64,000 nt of DNA from Micromussa lordhowensis (Eukaryota > Cnidaria > Anthozoa > Scleractinia > Lobophylliidae): contig OZ026603.1 of the NCBI GenBank assembly GCA_964020085.1, positions 32,543,658 to 32,607,657 on the forward strand, in the 5' to 3' direction. A model generated the notes under the pieces. It made no database searches, was not told the DNA's origin, and was given only the letters and a program-made list of their open reading frames with translations. The translations under genes were made by a program, and so were the position numbers. Within the stretch, counting starts at the first letter, position 1, and the number at the start of each line of letters is the position of its first letter. Positions 21,567 through 32,800 of the stretch are shown here, one piece after another.

Positions 21567-23150
21567 ATGAAGACTTTCACAGCTCTTGTCTTCCTCAGCG
21601 CCTTTGCAGTTTATGTGTCCGCCAATGAAATGGCGTTTCACAGGGCAGTGTTTGATTTCTTAGACGAGCGACATGACGAGAGAATGGTTCAGATTCTGAG
21701 AGACCAGGGCTTACCGGAAAATGTTTTGGTTGCCAGCGATCATCCAGAACCACCCGAGTGGATGGTAAGCTGTAAGCAAACACATATGGTCCCTGTACAG
21801 TCGAACTTCTCCTTCCGCCATTCGTTTCTCGTGCAAGGCACGGCTTGATTTTACAGATACCCCGAAAAAACTCAAATATATTTTCTTAAAAAGAAACCTC
21901 TACGAAACGGAAAATGGGAACTAAATATCCACCCCAGAGAGCAGGTTCGTTTAAACTTACTGCTCTTTATTACGGACACAAACATCAACGCTTTATTCAT
22001 TTATCTTCAACTGGGGGAATGAAAAATAAAAAAAAAATACAAATACCATAACACAAGTGAAAACACAAGTGTGGACATGTTTTCAAGGTACTGAACAGTT
22101 GAAACTGTCAGTAGAATCTTAAAGTGACGTCGTCGTGGTAGCCTCTATAACACGGACACTTCTCCAATACAGACACTTTGCAATGTCCCTTTGGCATCCC
22201 TATTTGAGAGGTTCGACTGTAAATCTACTGTGGTGTACTTGCCGGAATCTGTGAATTGATTTATTCGTCAATCAGTCACTGTCTTAGGATGCCTTACAAT
22301 TTCTGATGTATTTCTCTAACCTGATGTTCTTGTTTTTAGTAACTTCTTTTACCTCTTTTTGACAGAAACCTTGCGTTGCTTCAGCTAAACTGTGTTGAAA
22401 GCAGGGGGGCCATGATTTATGTAAGAAGCTGGCATGCATTGACAACTTCTTCAAGTGCTGCCACGAGAAGCATCCCACCCCTCTTCCCGAACTTCCTCCA
22501 TTGCAGGTAGGCACTTGACAAAACGTAACGTAACGTAGAGTAACACATTTATAGAAAAACATCACAAAATGAAGCATTTTCTTCAGCCGCGATCTGACTT
22601 TTAAATGAACATGTCCCATTTGAGTTTAATGCCATCAGATGGCTTTGCTCATGTGTATCATCAGTAGACTGCTTTCTTCTATGACATGTGGTCTGTGAGC
22701 CATCTCTTTATCGTTGATGGTATAAAATATGTCGCAAAGTGCAATAAGTGGCAATTAAAAATATCAGTGTAGCAAATAAGTCAAAAGGATGTCTGAACAC
22801 TTGCTGTCACAAACCACTCATATCCCTATAACCGTTGTTGGTTATAAATATGTTCTTTGTTTGTTAGTTTTTTTCTCGACATTCGTCTTATCTACAGTGT
22901 ATCGATGTTATATTTTACAAAGAGACTATTTGCAAGGAAATCTACACACGCCAAACACGCCCTATACACGCCCTGAAAGTCTAGCCTATATTTTAAGTAA
23001 CGCTAAGCATCGTGTCTATGTTCGTTCCCTTTGCAGAAAGGTTGTGTAGCACTGCTTTATCTGTGCAGAAAGCAAAGCCCAAGCTGTGCAGGAGAAATGT
23101 GCTGCTTCGTTCGCATCAAGAGGTGTTTTGAAATGGCTACTGAAGAATAA
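21567..23150 (+). pseudogene. Secreted cysteine-rich protein copy B2, with a premature stop
   Basis: Exons are 21567-21764, 22366-22506 and 23037-23150. The first two are exactly the lengths seen in B1, with intact GTAAGC/GACAG and GTAGGC/TGCAG splice sites. Exon 1 encodes a signal peptide and the FDFLDERHDERM segment. Codon 11 of exon 2 (22396-22398) is TGA where B1 has TGG. Exon 3 is open, keeps GEMCCFVRIKRC and ends in TAA ten codons earlier than B1. Apart from this stop the gene looks well preserved, so the break is recent, polymorphic or a sequencing error. Because exon 2 is 141 nt and phase 0, a transcript skipping it would stay in frame. Full-length translation is not expected from this allele. 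Confidence 0.8.
22522..22536. repeat. (AACGT)n microsatellite after exon 2 of B2
   Basis: Three AACGT units about 15 bases past the donor, at the same place as the longer run in B1. Confidence 0.7.
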
Positions 23151-23275
23151 ATCCTCGAGAATATGTTATTTTGTTACTGTGACAACAAAAAGAAAGATAT
23201 CGATCAAGTTGATATACCATTAGGCTCATTTTGAAAGGTTTTTAGGTATTTACGCAGGCAATCGACATGGTAGTC

Positions 23276-23281
23276 AATAAA
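23276..23281 (+). terminator. AATAAA poly(A) signal of B2
   Basis: Canonical AATAAA about 125 bases after the stop codon; its presence suggests the locus is still transcribed. Confidence 0.55.
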
Positions 23282-23865
23282 GACGATAACGCATAACTTT
23301 TTGCGTGATCTTATTCGTGTCTTCCGGCAGTAACTGCACCGCCTAGCTTGAGATTTTATGCGGCGTTATATTACTCTTACCCGTGTACTCAGCGTAGTGT
23401 AAAATTTCACTTGGAACAGCGTACGTGGGAAGAAGAAGAGAAAGGGAGTGGGGAATTTGATAAGTTACACTGCTGGAAATACCCACAAACCAACGAAAAG
23501 AAGTCAGAAACATAATCCCCGAGACGAAGTCGAGGGGATTATCCGACAGTATTCACCTCGCCTTCGGCGAATAATTCTTTTAGTATAATTTCAGAGCTGA
23601 ACAACAGAGAATAACAGACTAAAACATAAAAACAGCGACCCAATTGTTCGTTTGCACACACGTATGCAGCCGTATAGCTTTAATAAGAGGCTTTACATGT
23701 AAGCTTACATCAATTGTGAATCAGTTTACTCATCGAGTTCGGCAGTAAAACAATCAAGCAAAACACCACGAAAAATAAATTCATCCGGTACCTTTGTTTT
23801 ATCGCTGCTGACTTCATCCACAATTGTCATCACTGTCTCAAAATGAGTAGCTTGAGTTTGGAGAA

Positions 23866-23888
23866 AACCCTAACCCTAACCCTAACCC
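23866..23888. repeat. Short interstitial (CCCTAA)n
   Basis: Just over three telomere-type CCCTAA units inside the TIR element at 23581-24489. Too short to be a telomere. Confidence 0.8.
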
Positions 23889-24123
23889 AATCAACGTAAC
23901 CACTGCGTTTACGATTCTTAACTGCCTTGAACAGGAGTTCTTGGAAGGATTTTCGGTGCAGAGATGACAGCAGTCACTTAAGAATATTCTCCATCCTTTC
24001 AAATATCCTGGACTTAGAGTGATGTCTTCTAAATAGGTGAAAAATTAATTCACCAACTTTCCGCTATATTTACTTGCCGAGGTGGCAAGGCTGGCGTGCT
24101 TAGTAGCCAGGCCACGAAAATTT

Positions 24124-24393
24124 AACAAATTGATGTCAGTTTTTCATGCGTCTGTCCTGTTATTGATCATAAATTTCGTCATCACATTGTCAAAGTAGCT
24201 GTGGATCCACGAGGCGAAATTCATTGTCAATAACAGGACAGGCTCATTAAAAACTGACATCAATTTGTTTTTTACGATAACAAATGGTCGAATTGCCCGC
24301 TCTCACTCGCTGACGCGTCGCACGAATTTCAAATTCATGTGTCTGTCCGCATATTGACGATAAAAATTAGCCAATGAGCGCGCGAGAATTTCG
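24124..24393 (+). repeat. Dispersed repeat, copy 1 (inverted partner at 28.7 kb)
   Basis: Begins AACAAATTGATGTCAG, includes GTGGATCCACGAGGCG and ends in CGCGCGAGAATTTC. The reverse complement occurs at 28706-28990. The core has local dyad symmetry. Confidence 0.75.
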
Positions 24394-25500
24394 TAAAATG
24401 TTATATTCACCACGTATAACGTTATAGTACGAATCACTTAACCAATCAGATTGCTGGAAACTCTTTGTTCAGCTCTGAAATTATACTTAAAACTATTGTC
24501 AGCTGCTACAGATGTTAATTTTGATTTCTAGATTTAAATATCTAGCACATATCTATTGTCCATTTCATATATCCACACTGGGTTTAATCGTCAACGAGTT
24601 ACATGTTACATTTTTTCTAAAAGTTTATTTTTGTTTACATGCATTTAAGAGTCGCTATTGTGAAGCGACTAAACGATAAAATCCATATAATCATGTAAAA
24701 ATATTACACCTTCGGATTATTTCAAATTGAAAGAACTCTTCGGTAAGGGTCCATCTTGGTTCCGTTCTGTTACCGTGCATAAATTAAATCAAGTCTCACT
24801 CCGTTAGCTTTTGTGTCCTTCGCATTTCAGTGGACTCAGACCTTTCATAACTAAAAGAGGCTGACCACTGTGTAAGAACAAATGGAACTTTCCCTATCAG
24901 TATTTGGGAATGGGCTTTCTTTTTCCTGAAATTGAAGACAAACAGAATATTAAAGGAACATAGTTTATGCCTTGCAATATTCAAAGTGAAGTCTGTGGGA
25001 CAATTCTCTCTTCCACTATCAATTTAACAAATAGATTCCATGTTGCCGTGTGTCTGTTCATTAATTGATCACAGGTGATGTCAAAATGTGGTAAGAACAA
25101 AAAAGTGGCAAACGTGGTGATTGCCGAGTGTGTCACTGATGTTCTGATTGGTTCTGGCATTTTCATTCGTTCAGGGACTGGGGAGAAGTACAAACACGGA
25201 GTGTCTCCAAGGCCATCTTCCCTCCCCGGTAAGAAGTAATGTGTAGTGATCTTTCGTCTTAGGTGGTATTCGTCTTGGCTTTGCTGAGCGCAAAAAAAGC
25301 AAAAACGCTAACGAACAAGGAATTATCACTCTTAAAGGCCCTTAATCATATCAAACTTCCGCAGGATTTTGGCACAGACCTCGCAGTAGCGCGCAAAATT
25401 AGTTAACACTGAACATATGCGATCCGCGTGATGGCCAGACGCTTTTCAAATCTACTATCTACCACGTTCATTTTTCATTCAAATAGCTCAGATAATCTAC

Positions 25501-25738
25501 CTGTTCCTGCTTTCTTTCCGCGGATGCTCCCTTCATCATAGCAGCCGAAGAAGCCGTCACACGGTCGCCGTTTTGGCGCGCAAATTTTGCGATATTGAAG
25601 GGCGTTACCCTTGGCAATGTAATAACTGTAGAACATGGCAGGATGGGACTTAGTTCCACCAGCATGCTGGGTTCTAGTCACGTGACCCTTTGTCTTGATG
25701 CCTGACACTTTTGTGCGCTCCAGGGATGACATCACACA
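25501..25738 (-). CDS. Possible exon with CDGFFGC motif (paralogue of 27.2 kb exon)
   Basis: An open minus-strand frame, taken here from an in-frame ATG at 25738, encodes a basic segment and then RRPCDGFFGCYDEG. It ends at a possible donor ACAG|GTAGAT in phase 1. The exon at 26807-27203 shares the motif and ends in the same phase. The true start is unclear, since the frame stays open upstream to about 25951 without another ATG. I found no convincing next exon. Family unknown. Confidence 0.25.
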
Positions 25739-26049
25739 GTCCACTCTAGATGTTTGTACTTCATTCTTGACGCTTTTTCCTGCGTGCTTTTTCTTTGTCT
25801 TGGCGCATCTTTGCCGTTTCTTCCAGGGAAGAATGCAAACGGGCTTCCCTCTTTTTAAGGATCCCACTAAAGGAAGCGAAATAAAAGAAAATACTTTTGC
25901 TGTAACTGTTGAGACAAGTGGTTCAGAAAGAGGCCTAAGAAAATCGGGCAAAACTTAAACATTCCCGCAACACCCGAACTATATGGAAGTTTTGCGAATG
26001 ACAAAGAAAACAGCAAGTCAATAATTGCTATGTGTACGAATCGAGAGCA

Positions 26050-27203
26050 CTAAAACAACTTCAGAATGGTATTCAATGAAATCGCAAGCCATTCGGAACC
26101 AGATGTTCTCACAAAATTTAATCCGCCGAGGCCAGTGCTTTTGGAAATTTTGTGAATGCTTTTTGTGCGCAATCCTGGGAACGAGCGAAATAAAACTTTG
26201 ATCGTGTCTGTCGCTTTCTTTACAATTTTCGCTCTGTTTAGGTTAAAGATTGATCAACATGCCACGAAACCGTCACCTCCTACCATGTTTCAGATAATTC
26301 TTTTCTGCTTGTAGCATAAAGGAGATAAAAATAAAACAAAATCTACATTCCCAATGTCGCAAGCCTTCGATTCGATAAATTGTAAAGGCACAAATAACTT
26401 CAGAGCAGTTGAACGCAAAATTGGTTAATACCACCCAGTAGAATATTATATCCTAGCGTGAAATCGTTGTGGCTTTGTTTTGATTTGAACTAAAAGCAGC
26501 AGGGTTGAGGCTCAAACATTATTCCTGTGTTCTTTTGCATTGAATTTAAGTCTCTTTACACGTGAAAAATCTGAAAAAATAAGTCATAGTTTCTCTGCTA
26601 CGGTTTTAAATTTTCAAGAACTTGTCTACTTCATCTGGCTTTGCTCTGAAATGGTTCATCCAAACAATCGGAAATGAATAATATATTAAAGCAATTTTAA
26701 CACGGCACAAAAAATAATTTTGCACTGCGTTGTACCCTTTAGAAATTGACCTTGCATTATCCTATTTTATATATATACTTTATAGCTAAAATCATTTATA
26801 TCTTACCGTTTCCTTTTTCTGTAGAAATTTGATCATCGGGGCAACCAAAATATCCATCACACACCATACGATTCCTCATGCGATACGCCATTTTGCTCAC
26901 ATTGCAAGAAAATCTCTTCGCTAAACCTGAGCTCAGTAGCCTGGTCGTATGTGTGCCAGATTCCATCAGATTTTCTGGCGTTTTTCGCGGCGGAAAGGTG
27001 AAATAGCCGTTTTCAGCCGCAGAATTTCTGGAATACAGCAGATAAAAGCTCGAGCTTTCGACCTCGGATTCAGCTGTCTCCAATTTATATTCAGAATATT
27101 CATTGTTAGTTGGTAATTGAGATTCATAAACAGAAAAGTAACTTGGAATATAGCTTTGGCGTCTCACTATTAATGTATGGCCACCGGTTGTACAATTCGC
27201 CAT
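26050..27203 (-). CDS. Putative two-exon gene with CDGYFGC motif
   Basis: Exon 1 is 27203-26807, starting at an ATG in a strong context (GTCGCCATGG). It encodes about 132 residues with a tyrosine- and serine-rich middle and RMVCDGYFGCPDDQ near its end, followed by a good phase 1 donor (AACG|GTAAGA). Exon 2, 26174-26050, follows an acceptor (GTTCCCAG) in matching phase and encodes 40 more residues ending in TAG, for about 173 in all. There is no signal peptide or membrane segment. I do not recognise the protein. The paralogue-like motif upstream, the start context and the matching splice phases favour a real gene, but coding evidence is modest. Confidence 0.35.
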
Positions 27204-29837
27204 GGCGACTTCCTCGGATTTCGGTGAAATAAGCTACATATTGTCAAAATATTGGCCAAAACCAACTCAAATTTATCTTTCAGGTGGAGCCTCTTTCAAA
27301 ACTTCCGGGAAACCGTGAAGATCTTGCTGCGAGTAGAGAGCAAGACAAACTAGTTTTAAAATTAAATTTTCGTCTTTAGAAATCTTCACCTTTTAGCCAC
27401 TGTGGTTGCTGCCCAATACATCATATTTATTCCATTTGCCAGAAAAATATCTATAATTAACGTGCTTCGCTTCTAAACTATTGAATTAATAGTTTACCAT
27501 CGAATCAATCGGGATCAACACAACTATGAAATGAAATATCTCTCGCAGCATCATTTTGTTGTTCAGAATTTTATATTTATTGAAAATATAACTAAATCTT
27601 AGTACCGTCAGGCTGCGACATAGAATAGAAAAAGCGCCGATTTATTTAAAGGACAAACTGAAAATATTTAATGAGAAGTAGCAATAAAAGAACTGAAAAA
27701 TATTTGAATATGGTAACAGGATAAGCTAAACTGAATTACTTGAAGACAAGTGTTTACGACTTCCAAGCTTTACTCCTCTTAAAACGCTATGTCTTATTGC
27801 GCCCTTCAGGTTAAATTCCGCAATAATTCTAGTATGCGGTTCAAGATGAACGAGGTAATACTGATAATCTATAGGATTTGATTCATCAGTTTTTCCACAG
27901 CTTTCAATCAATTCAGTGTTAATGGCAATGTTTTCTTTGCTTACATTTAGTTCGTCTTATTTGATAGCCAAACAGGTGCCAAGAAAAAAATGTCAAATTC
28001 ATTGACAGAATTTTATGTCATGATTCATATTTCGGGAAATTCAATGGACAAAAATGGAAAAAAAAAATACAAAACATACCAATGGATAAAAATGCTTAGA
28101 AAGAGATCATGTTTTAGAAAGGAAAATGTTTTAGCGTAAAAGCGACTAGTACTAGTAAGGCGACTTGCTTTGTTTATGACAATAGAAAGCCGCCATCGAT
28201 GGTACAGTCGTTTATGCGTCGAAATAACTAAGGGAATTCCAAATAATGCTACACTCGCCTAAACAAATGTATCTTTGTCTCTGCCTCGTCCCCAGTCGCT
28301 CGCGATAGAAATAATCGCTTTGCACCTCTCACTCATTACCAGCTCCCGCTCGCGCTTTCTTGCTCACTCCCAGTCTCCCTAGTCTCCCAATTGATCTTTG
28401 CGCTAAGAGAAAAACAGGAAAAGCAGTCTTTGGCTAGTTGGTTGTAACGTGGAACCAAGGGAAATCCGACATGAAGGCCGCATTGCACCATGGAACACAA
28501 CATCAAAGCCGTTACTCCTTTGGGAACCCTGTACCATCCAAACCGGTCTTAAACGGCCTGACCATTACAATGTTCACCAGGACTAGCTCACTGACGTGTT
28601 TGCTGTTGATTAATTAGCAAAGAAACCTTGTGTGGAACCACCAGCGGCTGCAGATTTTTTGCGCAGCTTTTATCGATGTCAATGCACTATTTTACGATAA
28701 CTGCAGAAATTCTCGCGCGCTCATTGGCTAATTTTTATCGTTAATATGCGGACAGACACATGAATTTGAAATTCGTGCGACGCGTCATTGAGCGAGAGCG
28801 GGCAATTCGACCATTTGTCATCGTAAAAAACAAATTGATGTCAGTTTTTAATAAGTCTGTCCTGTTATAAGTCTGTCCTGCCTGCGGATCCATTCGGCTA
28901 TCGCCTCGTGGATCCACAGCTACTTTGACAATGTGATGACGAAATTTAAATAACAGGACAGACGCATGAAAAACTGACGTCAATTTGTTAAACTGCACAT
29001 TTGCTTTTATCAAACGAAAACTCCACAGGTTTGCTAAATTAAGAAAAAGGCTTATTTCTCTTTGATTTAGTTTGCTCTTAGTGACCTTCATATTTGAATG
29101 GCGCGAAGTTCTAGCCATCTCGTATCCAGTACCCAGGCTCTTCTAGGTTCACGATCAGTGACGTGGCGAGGTTTGAATCGCACCAAGGGTACTTCCGCCT
29201 TATAGGGGGGGGGGGGGGGTACTACCAAATCTCACAACAAACCAGAGCAAAAATGCATGTTTATTATTTAAACCTTTTTTTATTTCAAGTTCCACTGAAT
29301 TATTCAGTCTTAAAAAATTTACACCCTTACGACGCATAAGTGTAATGTACACCAGCTTAATTAATATAAAATTTTGATTTTGATTTACAGTCTTCATGTA
29401 ACTTCAATTTGAATTTATTAAAACTAACTAGAAATTCTTAGTCATTTTGAAGTATTCCCCAACATCTTGCGTATGACAATTTATTCTTAGTTATTCTTAG
29501 TTTCACTGGCAAATATTGTACATATGTAAAAATACGAATTGCTAACAAAAGGTACAAAAGGCGTAGACCTGTGATTGGTAACATTTACAACTAAGCGTCA
29601 TATGAAAAGCAGCGGATCAACATCAGTATTCTTTGTACAGTTTTTGCGTTCGATTTCTGTCCTTGTCAGTTTAATGAACGTTATTTCTTGACGAGGTCGG
29701 TGAATTGAACGGTGTTTTGCTTGACAGTATAAAATTGTTATAAACTCCTATCTATATGTAGGTATAAATTCAAATATACGTTTACTATTCTTGCAATCTA
29801 CTACACAATCTACTACACAATTTTTTCTGGTTCCATA
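27204..29837. other. Intergenic region 3' of POSH
   Basis: A minus-strand frame at about 27728-27954 has protein-like composition (for example YYLVHLEPHTRIIAEF) and could be an isolated terminal exon, but no partner exon was found. 28706-28990 is a dispersed repeat and 29206-29219 a poly(G) run. Nothing else is supported. Confidence 0.4.
28706..28990 (-). repeat. Dispersed repeat, copy 2 (inverted relative to 24.1 kb)
   Basis: Reverse complement of the 24124-24393 sequence, with a small internal duplication of CTGTCCTGTTATAAGT-type sequence near 28855-28880. Confidence 0.75.
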
Positions 29838-32800
29838 TCAAAAGCTGTCCACAAAGCTCCCAGGAAATAACCCTGTTTTTCCGTTTCGTTCCAGCGTCCC
29901 TTTGTACCAGCCATCTTGTCGTTTTTTCGTTACATACACAACTTCGCCAACACGAAGTTCTAACTCGGCCTCGTGCTGGGGTGGATAAGCTACGATAACA
30001 CGGCACCTGATAACCAAAGCAAAAGATATGCTCCATATTAACCAGTTATTTTCAAAGCCGTTACCATTTCACAAACCTCGGGAAACATGAGCATAGCCAA
30101 AGGACAGTACTTCTCTGGCATTGATTTGGTTCAATATGCAAAAATTGCGACCGCATTTTTAAAAATTTCACGCCTGGAGAGCTGAGTCAAGATTCAATGT
30201 ACAAAATTACCTTCAAATCAAATCAGTCCTCCAAATAACAGCTTAATACGATAGAAACACCAAGGAAGTAACAATATGTATTAACAAGGAAAATAATCTA
30301 CGATGGTTTAAATTCATCATAGCATCATAGACTTTGATTCTCTCTGTTTCCCTTGCATTACTGAGAAGTCTCTTTCAACGTAAGTCTCATTTTTATACGT
30401 CTAGCGAAGTTCAGCGACCTGCTCACTGAGTACGATTTCGAATGATTGATGATGAGCTATTTTTGCACGAACCTCTCGCGAACAGGTGGGTTTTCAACTC
30501 TCTGATGGGTCCTCAACTGAGGTCTGGGAGTTTCTTCTCTCGGAACCTGAGAGAGAGAGAAAAAAAAATTATCAAAAATGGAATCCTTGCACCATATTGG
30601 CAACAGTTATATTGATCACCTTTAGTTTGACTTCAGTACGAATTTAAAGGAAGGTATAAAGATTAAAGAAGCGTAACTGTGTTTCAGCAGAGTTAACTTT
30701 ACTTGTACATGTAGAGCGAGTACCATATGAGTGATGAAGACCACAAGTTACATGTAAATAGAAAAGAACTACATTTATCTACACTACCAACAGTCGCTGA
30801 CCTGTGCGAAGGAAGTCAGCAGTGCTCCAAAATCATAAGGAGGAGGAGATAAGGCGCTATGTCCTGCAGGCATACTCCTAAAAACGAACAGAACGTTAAA
30901 ATGTTATTTCAGACAGGGAAACCTGTGCATTGCATGGCCATGGTGATACACAAGTCAACACAAGTCTTGAGTGCCAATTTTCGTTTCATCAAAATTATTG
31001 CACAAAATCACGAATACTCCTAACGTTGGTATGCCAACATAGTAGCTGAAAAGGGTATCAGATAACTAAACAACCATAGTGATTTCTCTAGGGGTGAGGC
31101 CAATCTCAGAGGCGTCGATACCAACGTTACAATGAATTGATATCGCATGATATAATTGCTGTTTGTGAGGGTATTCCTTTACATGTATGTAGCAGTTTAT
31201 CACGTAACCGTTGAAATTAATGAGTATTTGTGAGATATACATGTATGTAAATACCTTTGATACGGAGGGGGTGGGGGCAGGGGCGGACTTGGCCTTGTCT
31301 TGTCTTTCTTCTTGCCCGTAAGCTTTTTCCAGAAACTACTCTGAAAATTCAAGTACAAGAAAAACCTTGTAAAGGAAGGTATTAACTTCAGAATGACGTT
31401 TGTAACACAACAACATATTTATCATGAATCACCTTTCCCCCATTTAAATATGGTAAATCAATAGCTAATATGTTGCTTTAGGGTTTTATCCTAGCTATAA
31501 AATTAGCAGTAAAACTGGTATCAGATGTGAAATAAATTTGGTATCAGATATTAAATGCTAATTTCTCCCTCAGTGGTATGCATTAGTTTTAATTGATACT
31601 CCGGTTAATAAATACAGTGCCCGCTCGTCTCGTGAATGACTTTTTTTATTCTCGTCATGTTATTTTGCTTGAAAACTTACATGTACTCATCTATTAATGG
31701 AAGTAATGTTGACTATACCGATTTGGGTGCTGGAGGTGGAGGGAGTGGTAATGTGGGTGCAAATCTGCTCCTCTCAGAGGGTCCCTCGGCGACGTTTCTG
31801 TTTGCTGCAATATTCCTTCCTTGATTTAAATTAACCACCAGGCTTTCCACTGGCATAACTGGCTGTGACCGTTGGGGTGGGGCAGAATCTGACCGGTAAA
31901 ATCTCCCGTGGGATCCTCCCTCAGACATTGCATGTCTCGGTGGCGGTGGCTTTTGGTGAGGCGGCGGCTTTGGTTGAACATTACTCTGAGATGCTGCAGG
32001 TGTGCTGATGTCCTGGTCTGTGCTGCTGCTTCTTGATTGTGTTAGCAAATTGTGTAAACTACAAACACGCAAGTAAATACAAGTTAACATAATTCCTTGC
32101 CCACCACCAGGGAAGACTATTTTACTGTTTTGCAAAATGTACAGGTAGCCGAGCCTCTCCTTGAAAATGAGGTTACGGTTGACCTTACGATGATAGAGCA
32201 TAGAAACTAGTTGGCATGGTAGCAGATAATTTACATTTGAAAAGTAGCGAGGTTGCTATCTCAAGGTTTTATCAGTTTTCAAAAGCATATTTTGTAATTT
32301 GTGTGCAAGCCACGGCCACACTAGACATACACACACAGGCTGAGCTCGGGTCTAATCTCAAAGGAAGGAAGACCTAAGACTGTTTTATCATTTTGGGTCC
32401 CAACAGAGAGCCAGCTCGCAAGTTACGTTGTGGTTACAGTTTGCTTCAGTAACTGTTTACACACCTGGCTAGACGAACGTAATTTCCAGGGAAGACTCCT
32501 CTCTTTTGACTAGACACAGAGTAGCCTTTGAACCAGCCGTCTTTACACTTGTCTGTCACGCAGTAGTTTTCATTTCGTACAAGTTCTAATTCATCGTCTT
32601 TTGTTGGCTTGTAAGTATACAGAGCTACGTATCTATTCATAAAAAATTGACAAACAGTAACTATTTAGTGAGTTGGCTTGTAAGTATACAGAGCTACGTA
32701 TCTATTCATAAAAAAATTGACAAACAATAACTATTTAGTGAGGGGTTAACGCTCAACAGTATCGAAAGGCAAAAGATTTTTACACACAAACAAGTAAAAA

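Larger units (their letters stand above)
23581..24489. mobile_element. TIR element, about 0.9 kb
   Basis: TAGTATAATTTCAGAGCTGA at the left is matched by TCAGCTCTGAAATTATACTT at the right. No transposase ORF. It contains the repeat at 24124-24393 and three CCCTAA units. Confidence 0.7.
23282..26049. other. Intergenic, mostly transposon-derived
   Basis: 23581-24489 is a TIR element with an internal telomere-like run. From 24490 to about 25480 I see nothing coding. The possible exon at 25501 is listed separately. Confidence 0.5.

Noticed and set aside
22396..22398. TGA as a selenocysteine codon in B2
   Set aside because: The paralogue has tryptophan (TGG) here, a one-base change explains it, and no SECIS-like element was recognised.
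23866..23888. Telomere or chromosome end
   Set aside because: Only just over three CCCTAA units, inside a transposon with unique sequence on both sides.
25475..25951. Full 158-codon ORF at 25 kb as a gene
   Set aside because: It opens with TTG, not ATG, and only the end near the CDGFFGC motif has any support.
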